Shown one piece after another: positions 1 through 9,248 of a stretch of 64,000 bases of DNA (the first letter of the stretch is position 1; every line of letters begins with the position of its first letter). Under the pieces are notes generated by a model. It searched no databases, had not been told where the DNA came from, and was given only the letters and a program-made list of their open reading frames with translations. The position numbers and the translations under genes were made by a program. Origin of the DNA: Candidatus Woesearchaeota archaeon (GTDB lineage: Archaea > Nanobdellota > Nanobdellia > Woesearchaeales > ARS49); the NCBI GenBank assembly GCA_016188265.1, contig JACPID010000003.1, positions 17,070 to 81,069 on the forward strand, in the 5' to 3' direction.

Positions 1-1794
1 CAAATATTAATCCCACTCATACTCTTAGGCGGTGTTTTACTTTGGCATAGTCTTCATTCACGCTTTGGGCAAAAAAACAAGTACATACCTATAATTCTTG
101 CAGTTTTCACAACAATTTTTCTTTTAGGGCTTCTTGCCCCATTACTAGATTTTTTTCCAATATTAGAACCATTAATTTCATTAATATTTTTTATAGCTCA
201 TATTGCTTTGTTAGTGCTTGTTTTCTGGGCTGTTGGATCTTTAGTTCATGCTTTATGGACTGGAGGCAGATCAAAACATGTACAACAGCATTATGAAAAC
301 GATTTATCAACTCTTGAAAAAAGGCTTTCAGAAGGATTTGAACAAACAAAAGAGTATATTTCTCAACAATTAGAACCAATCAAACTAGCAATTAAAGATT
401 TGCATAATATTGTTAACAGCATACTTGATTTTGTAAAAGGAATTGTTGATCAATTAAAAAATGTAGAAGAACACCAAAACAATATTTTAGAACACCTGCA
501 GACTGTTGCTAAAGATGTTAATAAAACTGGAGAATTATCACTAAGTCTTGCATCAGATGTTGGTGCAATGAGAACAAATTATGATGAACTAAGTTCATGG
601 CTGAAAGATCATACAGGTTTAGTGATTGAAAAACTCGATAGTTTTCAAGAAAACATCCAGGAAATTAATACAAGATCAAAACAACTTCATGAAGAACAAA
701 TAGAATTATTATCTGAATTCAAGGGTTTAGATAAAAAATTAGCAAAAAAAGAAGAACAATTAACTGATTTTATTCAAAATGCATCAACAAAAGCACATCT
801 AGATACATTAAAAGAAGATATTAAATCACATTTTGAAACATTAAATGCAAATATTGATGCATTAAAAACAGCAGAAAAAGAAACACAAACAAAAATCGAA
901 GTATTGCAAAAAAGAAATATCAGCGTACGCAAAGATATGATTAAACGTGTTGTTGAAGAAACAATGCAAAAAATGAAAACAGCAAGCGAATCATTAGAAC
1001 ATGTTCAAAGAAGCGGAGGACAGGAAAAAGAACAGGCATTGATTGTTATTAGACAAGCACAAGGCAGTATTTTAAATCTTCAGCAAGGAATTACTAGTTT
1101 AGGAAGTACACTTCAAGAAGTTGGAACTGATCTTCAAACAACATACAGAACTAATGAAGATGTCAACCATGGTTTAAATAGCATGGCAAAAATAATGGAA
1201 GAAATTAAGATTTTGTTAGAAAAAATCAATAAAAAAACAGATCAGTACTACCAAGATTATAAAAAAGCAGATGAAATAGAAAAAGCAACAAGTGCAGAAG
1301 CAAGCAAAGCAGTTAAAAATGTTTTGCAGGATCTTAAGATTGAAAAAGAGCTTTTAACATCAGTTACTCCAGCGCACAAAATAATTGCAAGTTTATACAA
1401 TAATTTAAACAAAAGCAAAAATCAAAAAGAAGAAACATTAAAAGCAATTGATGACTTAAAATCATTAGTAAAACACATACAACCTGAAAGAACTTTAACA
1501 CTTCCTGTAATTAAAAATCCAAATGATAAAAAAATATTATCTAAAAATAAAAAAGCAGATTTAGTGATTAATAGTATTGAAGCATACAAAGCAGAAAAAA
1601 CAGAATATTTTAAACAATTAACAAATAAAATAAATGAGGTTATTGCAGGATTAGAAGCTTTCTTAAAGCAAAGCCCTGTAAAGTGGAAGCAAGAAGTAAT
1701 GCCTTACATTAGCCCATACATGCAAACATTTTATCAAATTAATAAATTTCAAGAAAATGTCCAAGATTTAATCAATATGCTTAGAGCCCTCTAA
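1..1794 (+). CDS. Membrane-anchored long coiled-coil protein, 5'-truncated by the window edge
   Basis: Frame 1 is open from base 1 (QILIPLILLGGVLLWHSLHSRFG...), so the listed start at 208 is internal; hydrophobic N-terminal segments followed by a long E/K/Q-rich coiled coil. Confidence 0.8.
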   Translation, partial: QILIPLILLGGVLLWHSLHSRFGQKNKYIPIILAVFTTIFLLGLLAPLLDFFPILEPLISLIFFIAHIALLVLVFWAVGSLVHALWTGGRSKHVQQHYENDLSTLEKRLSEGFEQTKEYISQQLEPIKLAIKDLHNIVNSILDFVKGIVDQLKNVEEHQNNILEHLQTVAKDVNKTGELSLSLASDVGAMRTNYDELSSWLKDHTGLVIEKLDSFQENIQEINTRSKQLHEEQIELLSEFKGLDKKLAKKEEQLTDFIQNASTKAHLDTLKEDIKSHFETLNANIDALKTAEKETQTKIEVLQKRNISVRKDMIKRVVEETMQKMKTASESLEHVQRSGGQEKEQALIVIRQAQGSILNLQQGITSLGSTLQEVGTDLQTTYRTNEDVNHGLNSMAKIMEEIKILLEKINKKTDQYYQDYKKADEIEKATSAEASKAVKNVLQDLKIEKELLTSVTPAHKIIASLYNNLNKSKNQKEETLKAIDDLKSLVKHIQPERTLTLPVIKNPNDKKILSKNKKADLVINSIEAYKAEKTEYFKQLTNKINEVIAGLEAFLKQSPVKWKQEVMPYISPYMQTFYQINKFQENVQDLINMLRAL

Positions 1795-1827
1795 AACTTT
1801 TTAAACTAATTCTATTTAAGCTATAGC

Positions 1828-2112
1828 ATGACTGATAAAGAAACACTTTTAAGAGTGGCAAAAAATGCAAGAATAAACCTAACAGAAGAAGAACAAAAAG
1901 AATTACTGCCACAACTTCAGGAAATTTTGGAATTATTTACAAAACTAAAAGAAGCAGATACAAAAGATGTAAAACCAAGCTTCCACCCAGTTGAATTAAA
2001 AAATAAAACAAGAGAAGATAAGCCTAAAAAGTGTTTAGGCCAAGAAGAAGCATTAGCAAATGTAAAACATGAAAAAGACGGATTTATCAAAGGGCCGAGA
2101 ATTATAAAATGA
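1828..2112 (+). CDS. gatC: Asp/Glu-tRNA amidotransferase subunit C
   Basis: 95-codon GatC-like ORF (VAKNARINLTEEEQKELLPQLQEILELFTKLKEADT) directly upstream of gatA, 4-nt overlap. Confidence 0.9.
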   Translation: MTDKETLLRVAKNARINLTEEEQKELLPQLQEILELFTKLKEADTKDVKPSFHPVELKNKTREDKPKKCLGQEEALANVKHEKDGFIKGPRIIK

Positions 2113-3503
2113 TATCACAACTAGTTTCTAATGTAAAAAAAGAAATAATAGACCCTGTTGAAAACACGTATAAAATAATTGAGAAAGCAAAAAAAATAAA
2201 CAAAGAATACAATTACATAACAACTTTCTCAGAAGAAAAAGCAATAGAACAAGCAAAACAAGTAAAAAAAAACAAAAAAGGATTGCTGGCTGGATTGCCA
2301 ATAACAGTTAAAGATTGTATTTGTGTTAAAGGAATTGAAACAAGCGCAGGCTCAAAAATTCTCAAGGGATACAAACCTGTTTTTAATGCAACAGCAATTA
2401 ATAATCTTGAAAAACAAGAAGCAATAATTATTGGAAAAACTGTTCAAGATGAATTTGGCTTTGGCAGTTTTAATATTAATACAGGATTAGGCTATAACAT
2501 ACCTAAAAATCCAGTAAATAAAGAACATGTTACAGGAGGCTCGAGCGGAGGAAGTGCTGGAATTACCAAGCTATTAGATAATCATGCAAGCATTGCAGAA
2601 AGCACTGGAGGAAGCATTGAAACTCCTGCTTCATTTTGTGGAGTTATAGGCTTTTGCCCAACATACAGCAGAGTAAGCAGGTATGGACTAATATCATATG
2701 CAAATTCTCTTGACAAAATCGGACCAATAACTAAAAGCATCAGCGACACTGCTCTTTTAATGAATGTTATCTCAGGACATGATGAAAATGACTGCACAAC
2801 ATCAAATGAAAAAGTAAGCAACTATACTAAAGCTCTTGGAAAATCTGTAAAAGGATTACGCATCGGAGTTATGAAAATACCAGAGCTTGACAAAGATATT
2901 GATAAAGCGCAATGGAGCGCTATTAAAGAGCTTGAAGAAAAAGGAGCAAGTTATGAAAAAATTGAGCTTCCAATAACAGAAAAGTATGGAGTTCCAGCAT
3001 ATTACATAATTGCAATGAGCGAAGCATCAACAAATCTTGCATGCCTTTCAGGAATGCGATATGGCGTACAAGAAAATCCAGCAATGCACTTTGATGAATA
3101 TTTTTCAATGATTCGCTCAAGTAATTTTGGCAAAGAAGCAAAAAGAAGAATTATCCTAGGAACATTTGCGAGAATGGCAGGATACAGAGAAGCATATTAT
3201 TTGAAAGCAACAAAAATACGCACACTTATTATTCAAGAGTACAAAAAACTTTTCAAAAAATATGACATCATTGTATCGCCAACAGTTCCGTTTGTTGCGC
3301 CTAAATTAAAAGATGTAGAAAAATTAAGCCCAGTAAAACAATATTTAGCTGACACGCTTACAGTAGGCCCAAATTTAGCAGGAATTCCTCATATGAGTTT
3401 TCCATTTAGAGAAAAAAAAGGGCTTCCAATAGGAATACAATTTATGAGCGATCATTTTAAAGAAGAAAAGCTAATAACAGTTGGCAGTGAATTAGAAAAA
3501 TGA
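2109..3503 (+). CDS. gatA: Asp/Glu-tRNA amidotransferase subunit A
   Basis: Amidase signature: LPITVKDCICVKGIETSAGSKIL, GGSSGGSAG, ESTGGSIETPASFCGVIGFCPTYSRVSRYGLI. Confidence 0.95.
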   Translation: MISQLVSNVKKEIIDPVENTYKIIEKAKKINKEYNYITTFSEEKAIEQAKQVKKNKKGLLAGLPITVKDCICVKGIETSAGSKILKGYKPVFNATAINNLEKQEAIIIGKTVQDEFGFGSFNINTGLGYNIPKNPVNKEHVTGGSSGGSAGITKLLDNHASIAESTGGSIETPASFCGVIGFCPTYSRVSRYGLISYANSLDKIGPITKSISDTALLMNVISGHDENDCTTSNEKVSNYTKALGKSVKGLRIGVMKIPELDKDIDKAQWSAIKELEEKGASYEKIELPITEKYGVPAYYIIAMSEASTNLACLSGMRYGVQENPAMHFDEYFSMIRSSNFGKEAKRRIILGTFARMAGYREAYYLKATKIRTLIIQEYKKLFKKYDIIVSPTVPFVAPKLKDVEKLSPVKQYLADTLTVGPNLAGIPHMSFPFREKKGLPIGIQFMSDHFKEEKLITVGSELEK

Positions 3504-4912
3504 GCTTAAAAATAGGCTTAGAAATACATGCAAGTTTGTTAACAAAAACAAAACTATTTTGTTCTTGCCAAGCTTATGGAGCAAAAGAACCAAATACGCA
3601 AACTTGTCCAGTGTGCCTGGGGCATCCTGGAAGCAAGCCTGTATTAAATAAAAAAGCGCTTGATTATGCGCTTAAGCTATGTCTAGCACTCCATTGTGAA
3701 ATATCTCAAGAAGCAATATTTTCAAGAAAATCATATTTTTATCCAGATCTTGCAAAAAATTATCAAATCACGCAATATGAAATTCCCTTGGGAAAAAATG
3801 GAAATATACAAGTAAGTAAAAATAAAATAAAAATAAGAAGAGTACATTTAGAAGAAGATCCAGGAGCCTTAGTTCATGTTGGAGGTAAAAGCAAAGCAAG
3901 CATATCTCTTGTAGATTATAACAGGTCAGGACTGCCTTTATGTGAAATAGTAACAGAGCCGGTAATAACAAGTGCTTCTGAAGCAAGAGAAGTTGTAAAA
4001 CAATTAACATCAATTCTAGAATATCTTGAAATATTTGACATAAAAATATGCGAATTAAAAGCAGATGTTAATTGCAGCATTGAACAAAGCGGGTATACGC
4101 GTGTTGAAATAAAAAACATCACAGGCTTTAAAGAAATAGAACAAGCTGTAATATATGAGATAAAAAGACAGGAGAATCTAGTGAAAAAAGGCGGAAGAAT
4201 TATTCAGGAAACCAGAGGATGGGACTCAGAAAAAAAAGAAACATATACTTTACGTACAAAAGAAACAGAAGAAGACTACGGATACATAACTGACACTGAT
4301 CTTGTGCCTCAAGAAATTACCAAAGAAACAATTGAAACTTTAAGAAGAGAACTGCCTGAATTGCCGCAACAAAAAGCAGAAAAATATGCTAAAAAATACA
4401 GCATAGATAAAATTGATGCAGAAATAATTGCGCAAGACAAACATGTAGCAGAATTATTTGAAAAAATAATTAAAAAAATTGATCCAAAATTAACAGCAAA
4501 ATGGTTTAGGCATGAACTTTTACGCGTAATAAACTTAACAGAAAAAACAATCCATGAACTAAACTTAAAAGAAGAGCACATTCTTGAAATATTGAGTTTA
4601 ATAAAAGAAGAAACAATAACAGAAAAAACTGCAAAAGAAATTGTTGAAAATTTGGTTAAAAAACCATTCTCTCCTAAACAATACATAAAAGAAAAAGGCC
4701 TGGAAATGAAAAAAAATATTTATGAACTTGAAAATTTATGCAAAGAAGCAGTTAAAGAAAATCAAAATGCAGTAAAAGATTATTTAGCCGGAGAAGAAAA
4801 ATCAATAAACTTTATAATCGGCAAAGTTATGGGTAAAACTAAAGGAACAGCAAAACCGCAAGAATTGAAGGAAATAATTAAAAATATAATCCATGATGAG
4901 AACACACAATAA
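3500..4912 (+). CDS. gatB: Asp/Glu-tRNA amidotransferase subunit B
   Basis: GatB motifs GLEIHASLLTKTKLFCSC, CPVCLGHPGSKPVLN, FSRKSYFYPDLAKNYQITQYE; overlaps gatA by 4 nt. Confidence 0.95.
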   Translation: MSLKIGLEIHASLLTKTKLFCSCQAYGAKEPNTQTCPVCLGHPGSKPVLNKKALDYALKLCLALHCEISQEAIFSRKSYFYPDLAKNYQITQYEIPLGKNGNIQVSKNKIKIRRVHLEEDPGALVHVGGKSKASISLVDYNRSGLPLCEIVTEPVITSASEAREVVKQLTSILEYLEIFDIKICELKADVNCSIEQSGYTRVEIKNITGFKEIEQAVIYEIKRQENLVKKGGRIIQETRGWDSEKKETYTLRTKETEEDYGYITDTDLVPQEITKETIETLRRELPELPQQKAEKYAKKYSIDKIDAEIIAQDKHVAELFEKIIKKIDPKLTAKWFRHELLRVINLTEKTIHELNLKEEHILEILSLIKEETITEKTAKEIVENLVKKPFSPKQYIKEKGLEMKKNIYELENLCKEAVKENQNAVKDYLAGEEKSINFIIGKVMGKTKGTAKPQELKEIIKNIIHDENTQ

Positions 4913-6656
4913 CGGAGCATTAAGAAAAAAAGACATTAAAAAAGCAGTAACGCTCTGCGGATGGATTCATTCTATCAGAGACCATGGAGGAGTTATTTTT
5001 ATAGATTTAAGAGATAGGTATGGATTTACTCAAGTAGTTTTTAATCCTGAACATAATAAAAAAATTCATGAAGAATCAATAAAACTAAAAAGAGAAGATG
5101 TTATTCAAGTAACAGGAACAGTTGTTCTCAGAAGCAAAGATACAATTAATCTAAACATGCCTACTGGAGAAGTTGAAGTTGTTGTTAATCAATTAAATGT
5201 TCTTGCAAAAAGTAAAACTCCGCCTATTGAAATTGACGAGTTCAAGCCAGCAGGCGAAGAAGCAAGACTAAAGTACAGATATCTTGATCTTAGAAAAACA
5301 AGCATGAAGGAAAAAATTGAGTTCAGGCATAAAATTGCGCAATCAGTGCGTGAATACCTAAATAAACAGGATTTTTTAGAAATAGAAACACCATTTTTAA
5401 TAAAGTCAACACCAGAAGGAGCAAGAGACTATATAGTTCCATCACGCATCCATGCTGGAAAATTTTACGCACTTCCACAATCACCACAAATTTACAAACA
5501 ACTACTTATGATGTCTGGTTTAGACAAGTACTACCAACTGGCAAGATGCATGAGAGATGAAGACCTGCGAGCAGATAGGCAGCCAGAGTTTACACAAATT
5601 GATCTGGAAATGAGTTTTGTAACAGAAGAAGACATTTATTCCATAATAGAAGAATTAATCAAACACGTATTTAAAACAGTTGGGAAAAAAACCAGCACTC
5701 CTTTTCAAAGAATCTCGTATACAGATTCAATCAACAAATACGGCGTAGACAAGCCTGATATAAGATACGGACTTGAATTTATTGATGTAACTGATGCTGT
5801 AAAATATTCTGATTTTCAAGTTTTCAAAGATGTTATTAAAAAAAACGGAATAATAAAATGCATAAATCCTAACAAAGACTTTGGAAGAAAAGAACTTGAC
5901 TTGTACATAGAATATGCACAAAATATTGGAGCAAAAGGCATGGCTTGGATGAAAGTAACAAAAAAAGGACTGGAATCAAACATTGTAAAATACTTCACCA
6001 AAGAAATTCAAGATAAAATACTTAAAACAACCAAAGCAAAAACAAACAGCACATTAATGTTTATTGCAGGACATCAAAAAAGAGTGCATCATGTATTAGC
6101 TGAATTAAGAAAAAAAATCAGCGAAGACCTAAAATTATACAATCCTGAAGAATTTGCATTTTGCTGGATTAATAATTTTCCTTTATTTGAAAAAAATGAA
6201 GAAACAGGAAAACTTGAACCAGCACACCACATGTTCTGCAAACCAAAAGAAGGACATGAAAAACTGCTCAAAAACAATCCTGAAAAAGTAATCTGTACAC
6301 AATATGATCTAGTTTTAAATGGCATTGAATTAGGTTCTGGAAGTTTACGCATTAATGAGCCTAAATTACAAGAGCAAGTAATGGATGCTATTGGAATGAA
6401 TGAAAAAGAAAAACAACAATTCTCATTTTTTTTAGAAGCATTATCATACGGAGCTCCGCCACACGGAGGAATAGCCTTAGGATTTGACAGACTTGTTGCA
6501 TTGCTCATAGGACTTCACGACATTAGGGAAGTTATTGCATTTCCAAAAAATAAAGCAGCAGAATCACTTGTTGACGGAGCACCAACATTTATTGATGAAC
6601 AATTACTAAAGGATGCGCACATAAAGAACCAAGAGCGCCAACTAGATATGAATTAA
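4893..6656 (+). CDS. aspS: Aspartyl-tRNA synthetase, bacterial-type long form
   Basis: 587 aa with bacterial-type architecture: GWIHSIRDHGGVIFIDLRDRYG, FLIKSTPEGARDYIVPSR, RQPEFTQIDLEMSF, GAPPHGGIALGFDRLVALL plus a GAD-like insertion. Confidence 0.93.
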   Translation: MMRTHNNGALRKKDIKKAVTLCGWIHSIRDHGGVIFIDLRDRYGFTQVVFNPEHNKKIHEESIKLKREDVIQVTGTVVLRSKDTINLNMPTGEVEVVVNQLNVLAKSKTPPIEIDEFKPAGEEARLKYRYLDLRKTSMKEKIEFRHKIAQSVREYLNKQDFLEIETPFLIKSTPEGARDYIVPSRIHAGKFYALPQSPQIYKQLLMMSGLDKYYQLARCMRDEDLRADRQPEFTQIDLEMSFVTEEDIYSIIEELIKHVFKTVGKKTSTPFQRISYTDSINKYGVDKPDIRYGLEFIDVTDAVKYSDFQVFKDVIKKNGIIKCINPNKDFGRKELDLYIEYAQNIGAKGMAWMKVTKKGLESNIVKYFTKEIQDKILKTTKAKTNSTLMFIAGHQKRVHHVLAELRKKISEDLKLYNPEEFAFCWINNFPLFEKNEETGKLEPAHHMFCKPKEGHEKLLKNNPEKVICTQYDLVLNGIELGSGSLRINEPKLQEQVMDAIGMNEKEKQQFSFFLEALSYGAPPHGGIALGFDRLVALLIGLHDIREVIAFPKNKAAESLVDGAPTFIDEQLLKDAHIKNQERQLDMN

Positions 6657-6670
6657 AAGCCAAAGAATTA
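6622..6670. repeat. 49-bp copy (48/49) of an internal asnS segment at the 3' end of aspS
   Basis: taaagaaccaagagcgccaact[a]gatatgaattaaaagccaaagaatta versus 7618-7666 with [g]; one mismatch. Confidence 0.95.
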
Positions 6671-6913
6671 ATCATAAACATCTTTGCGATGATCAAAACA
6701 GTTAATGATAATTTTGTCTTGTTCAATTCTGTAAATTATCCTAAATGGGGCAACTCTTACACTACGATGATTCTTCAAATCATATTTTAATGGCTTGCCT
6801 ATTTCTGGACTTTCAGAAAGTTTTTTTAATTGTTTGATAATCTTTAGTCTTGTTGTTTTATCTTTAAGTTTCTTAAAGTCTTTTCTGAACTCATCAGAAA
6901 ATACGATTTCCAT
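6668..6913 (-). CDS. RelE/ParE-superfamily toxin
   Basis: MEIVFSDEFRKDFKKLKDKTTRLKIIKQLKKL...VRVAPFRIIYRIEQDKIIINCFDHRKDVYD; RelE-like, paired with the adjacent AbrB-like gene. Confidence 0.85.
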   Translation of the reverse strand: MEIVFSDEFRKDFKKLKDKTTRLKIIKQLKKLSESPEIGKPLKYDLKNHRSVRVAPFRIIYRIEQDKIIINCFDHRKDVYD

Positions 6914-6914
6914 T

Positions 6915-7205
6915 TTACGCCATCAATAGATCATCAATTTCTTCGTCACTCATAGAAGTGTCTGCTTTGACAGCTTTCCCTCTACTTATTTGTTCTTCAC
7001 TTCTTTCAATAGCTTCTATTAAGCGAAGGTCTCGTGCTAGAGTTTCTTTTCTAATCATTTTTAATAAAATATTTCCTCCCTCATTAAAGACAAGAAATTT
7101 TGTTGATGCCTTTATTCCTGCATCTTTCCTAATTTCAGCAGTGATTACCACTTGTCCATTTTCCGATAATTTTGTTATTGAAACTTCCATTTTTTTCACA
7201 TACAA
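6915..7205 (-). CDS. AbrB-like antitoxin
   Basis: SpoVT/AbrB-like N-terminus (SITKLSENGQVVITAEIRKDAGIKASTKFLVFNEGGNILLK), immediately upstream of the toxin. Confidence 0.8.
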   Translation of the reverse strand: MYVKKMEVSITKLSENGQVVITAEIRKDAGIKASTKFLVFNEGGNILLKMIRKETLARDLRLIEAIERSEEQISRGKAVKADTSMSDEEIDDLLMA

Positions 7206-7209
7206 TGTA

Positions 7210-7223
7210 TTTTAATATTAAAA
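7210..7223. promoter_or_regulatory. 14-bp perfect palindrome TTTTAATATTAAAA just upstream of the antitoxin start
   Basis: Perfect self-complementarity 5 bp outside the antitoxin ORF start; candidate autoregulatory operator. AT-only, so low complexity. Confidence 0.35.
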
Positions 7224-7252
7224 CATCTTTTATATTTAAACTTTTCTGTTTT

Positions 7253-7342
7253 TTAGTTGAGGACATAAGTAAAGCATATATTATTCAACCTCAACTAAGT
7301 TGAAAAAGACAAACTATTTTATGTGTTACTTTTGTCTTTTTC
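7253..7342. ncRNA. Paired-hairpin element between divergent TA and asnS genes
   Basis: Stem 1 ttagttgagg/cctcaactaa (7253-7262/7289-7298), stem 2 gaaaaagacaaa/tttgtctttttc (7302-7313/7331-7342), 3-nt spacer; loop 1 acataa (7263-7268) complements loop 2 ttatgt (7319-7324). Confidence 0.5.
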
Positions 7343-7387
7343 TATTTTTACTAAACACTTAAAAACACTGCACATTGAAGTACACCT

Positions 7388-8677
7388 ATGAAATACGTGT
7401 CTATCGCAGAAGCAATAGAAAAAGGCAAAGGAACAGTAGAATTAAGAGGATGGTGTTATAGAGAAAGAAAAAGCAATAAGTATGCATTTATTGTTTTAAG
7501 AGATAATACTGATATTATTCAATGCATTGTAGAAAAAGAAAATGTACTGCCAGAAGTATGGGCTCAAGTTGAAAACCTGCTAATAGAAAGCAGCCTTACA
7601 ATAAAAGGGGAAATTGTTAAAGAACCAAGAGCGCCAACTGGATATGAATTAAAAGCCAAAGAATTAAAAATTATTCAATTTGCAGACAGATTTCCAATTA
7701 CAAAGGACCAAAGCACTGAGTTTTTACTTGATAAAAGACATTTATGGATAAGAAGCAGGGAATTAACAAATGTTTGGAAAATAAAAGCGCAATTACTTAA
7801 AGCATGCAGAGAATTTTTTGATAAAAAAAAATATTATGAAGTCACACCGCCAATAATTACTGGAAGTTCTTGCGAAGGAGGATCTACACTTTTTGAATTA
7901 AAATATTTTGATGACAAAGCATATCTTTCACAATCAGCTCAGCTTTATTTAGAAGCAATGATTTTCAGCCTTGAAAAAGTATGGGCCTTAACACCGAGTT
8001 TTCGCGCAGAGCCTAGCAAAACAACAAGACATTTAACAGAATATTGGCATTTAGAAGCAGAAGCTGCATGGATGAATTTTGAAGATTTGCTTAAACTAGA
8101 AGAAGAATTAGTAAGCTACATTTGCCAATATGTTGCAAAAAATTGTAAAAAAGAACTTGCAGTTTTAGGAAGAGATCCTAAAGATTTAGAAAAAATAAAA
8201 CCTCCTTTTCCAAGAATAACATATGATGAAGCAATCAAAATACTAAAACAAGATGAAATTAGTATAGACTGGGGAAAAGATTTGCGCACAATCGAAGAAG
8301 ATCAACTAATGAAGCATTACGACAAACCTCTTATAGTTACAAAATATCCTAAAAAAATCAAAGCATTTTACATGAAAGAAGATCCTGAAAACAAAGATGT
8401 TGTTTTATGCTGCGATGTAATTGCTCCAGAAGGATATGGAGAAATAATAGGCAGCAGTGAAAGAGAAACAGATCTTGAAAATCTAAAACAAAGACTTAAA
8501 GAACAAGGAGAAAAAATCGAAGATTATGAATGGTATCTTGATTTAAGATGTTTTGGCAGTGTACCTCATTCTGGATTTGGATTAGGAGTTGAAAGAGTGC
8601 TTAGATGGATTTGCAAATTAGAAACAGTCAGAGACTGCATACCCTTTCCAAGAACAATTAAAAGAATGACTCCTTAA
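7388..8677 (+). CDS. asnS: Asparaginyl-tRNA synthetase, archaeal type
   Basis: Class II aaRS: RHLTEYWHLEAEAAWM, GFGLGVERVLRWICKLETVRDCIPFPRTIKRMTP. Confidence 0.93.
   Translation: MKYVSIAEAIEKGKGTVELRGWCYRERKSNKYAFIVLRDNTDIIQCIVEKENVLPEVWAQVENLLIESSLTIKGEIVKEPRAPTGYELKAKELKIIQFADRFPITKDQSTEFLLDKRHLWIRSRELTNVWKIKAQLLKACREFFDKKKYYEVTPPIITGSSCEGGSTLFELKYFDDKAYLSQSAQLYLEAMIFSLEKVWALTPSFRAEPSKTTRHLTEYWHLEAEAAWMNFEDLLKLEEELVSYICQYVAKNCKKELAVLGRDPKDLEKIKPPFPRITYDEAIKILKQDEISIDWGKDLRTIEEDQLMKHYDKPLIVTKYPKKIKAFYMKEDPENKDVVLCCDVIAPEGYGEIIGSSERETDLENLKQRLKEQGEKIEDYEWYLDLRCFGSVPHSGFGLGVERVLRWICKLETVRDCIPFPRTIKRMTP
7618..7666. repeat. Source copy of the 49-bp repeat, inside asnS and in frame (KEPRAPTGYELKAKEL)
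   Basis: Direct visual alignment with 6622-6670. Confidence 0.95.
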
Positions 8678-8968
8678 TTAACTTAATAACATCTTAATTC
8701 TATCAAGAACTTCTTTTTTCTCAAAAGGTTTCTCAAGTAAAGGTATTAAATACATCAAAAGATTGTGTTTTTCTTCTGCTTTTACAAGCACAACATTATC
8801 AGAAGCAACTGCAGTCCTATAATCTTCAATAGCATTTGATAAATCAACAAGAATTACTTTTAAAGCAGTTATGCGTGATTTACCAATATCCTTATCATTT
8901 TGCACTGTACTTTTAAGCAATTGAACTTCTGCTTTTAATGTTTCTAAAACTGATTTTAATGCAGGCAT
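8678..8968 (-). CDS. Small alpha-helical protein of unknown function
   Basis: 96-aa ORF; its stop codon abuts the asnS stop codon (TAA|TTA). Confidence 0.6.
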   Translation of the reverse strand: MPALKSVLETLKAEVQLLKSTVQNDKDIGKSRITALKVILVDLSNAIEDYRTAVASDNVVLVKAEEKHNLLMYLIPLLEKPFEKKEVLDRIKMLLS

Positions 8969-9023
8969 GCAATAAGGTTAAACAAGCAAATTTAAATTGA
9001 TTTAGCTTTTCCAATATTATAAT

Positions 9024-9248
9024 ATGCGAATATACAAAATATCTGGCTGGAAAGTATGGCTAATATTACTTATAGCAATGATAATTTTTATAGCATTATT
9101 TATTATTGCAATCCACATATTTATTTTTCTTCTACCACTAATTCTAGCAATTGTTCTCATGAGTTTGCTATGGAATTTATTCTCTAAAAAAAGAAAGTAT
9201 AAAAGAAAAGAAAAAGATTTTATTGATGTTCAGTGTCAAGTGAAATGA
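9024..9248 (+). CDS. Small membrane protein
   Basis: Two hydrophobic segments (WLILLIAMIIFIALFIIAIHIFIFLLPLILAIVLMSLL) then a basic tail; tail-to-tail overlap with the next gene. Confidence 0.55.
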   Translation: MRIYKISGWKVWLILLIAMIIFIALFIIAIHIFIFLLPLILAIVLMSLLWNLFSKKRKYKRKEKDFIDVQCQVK

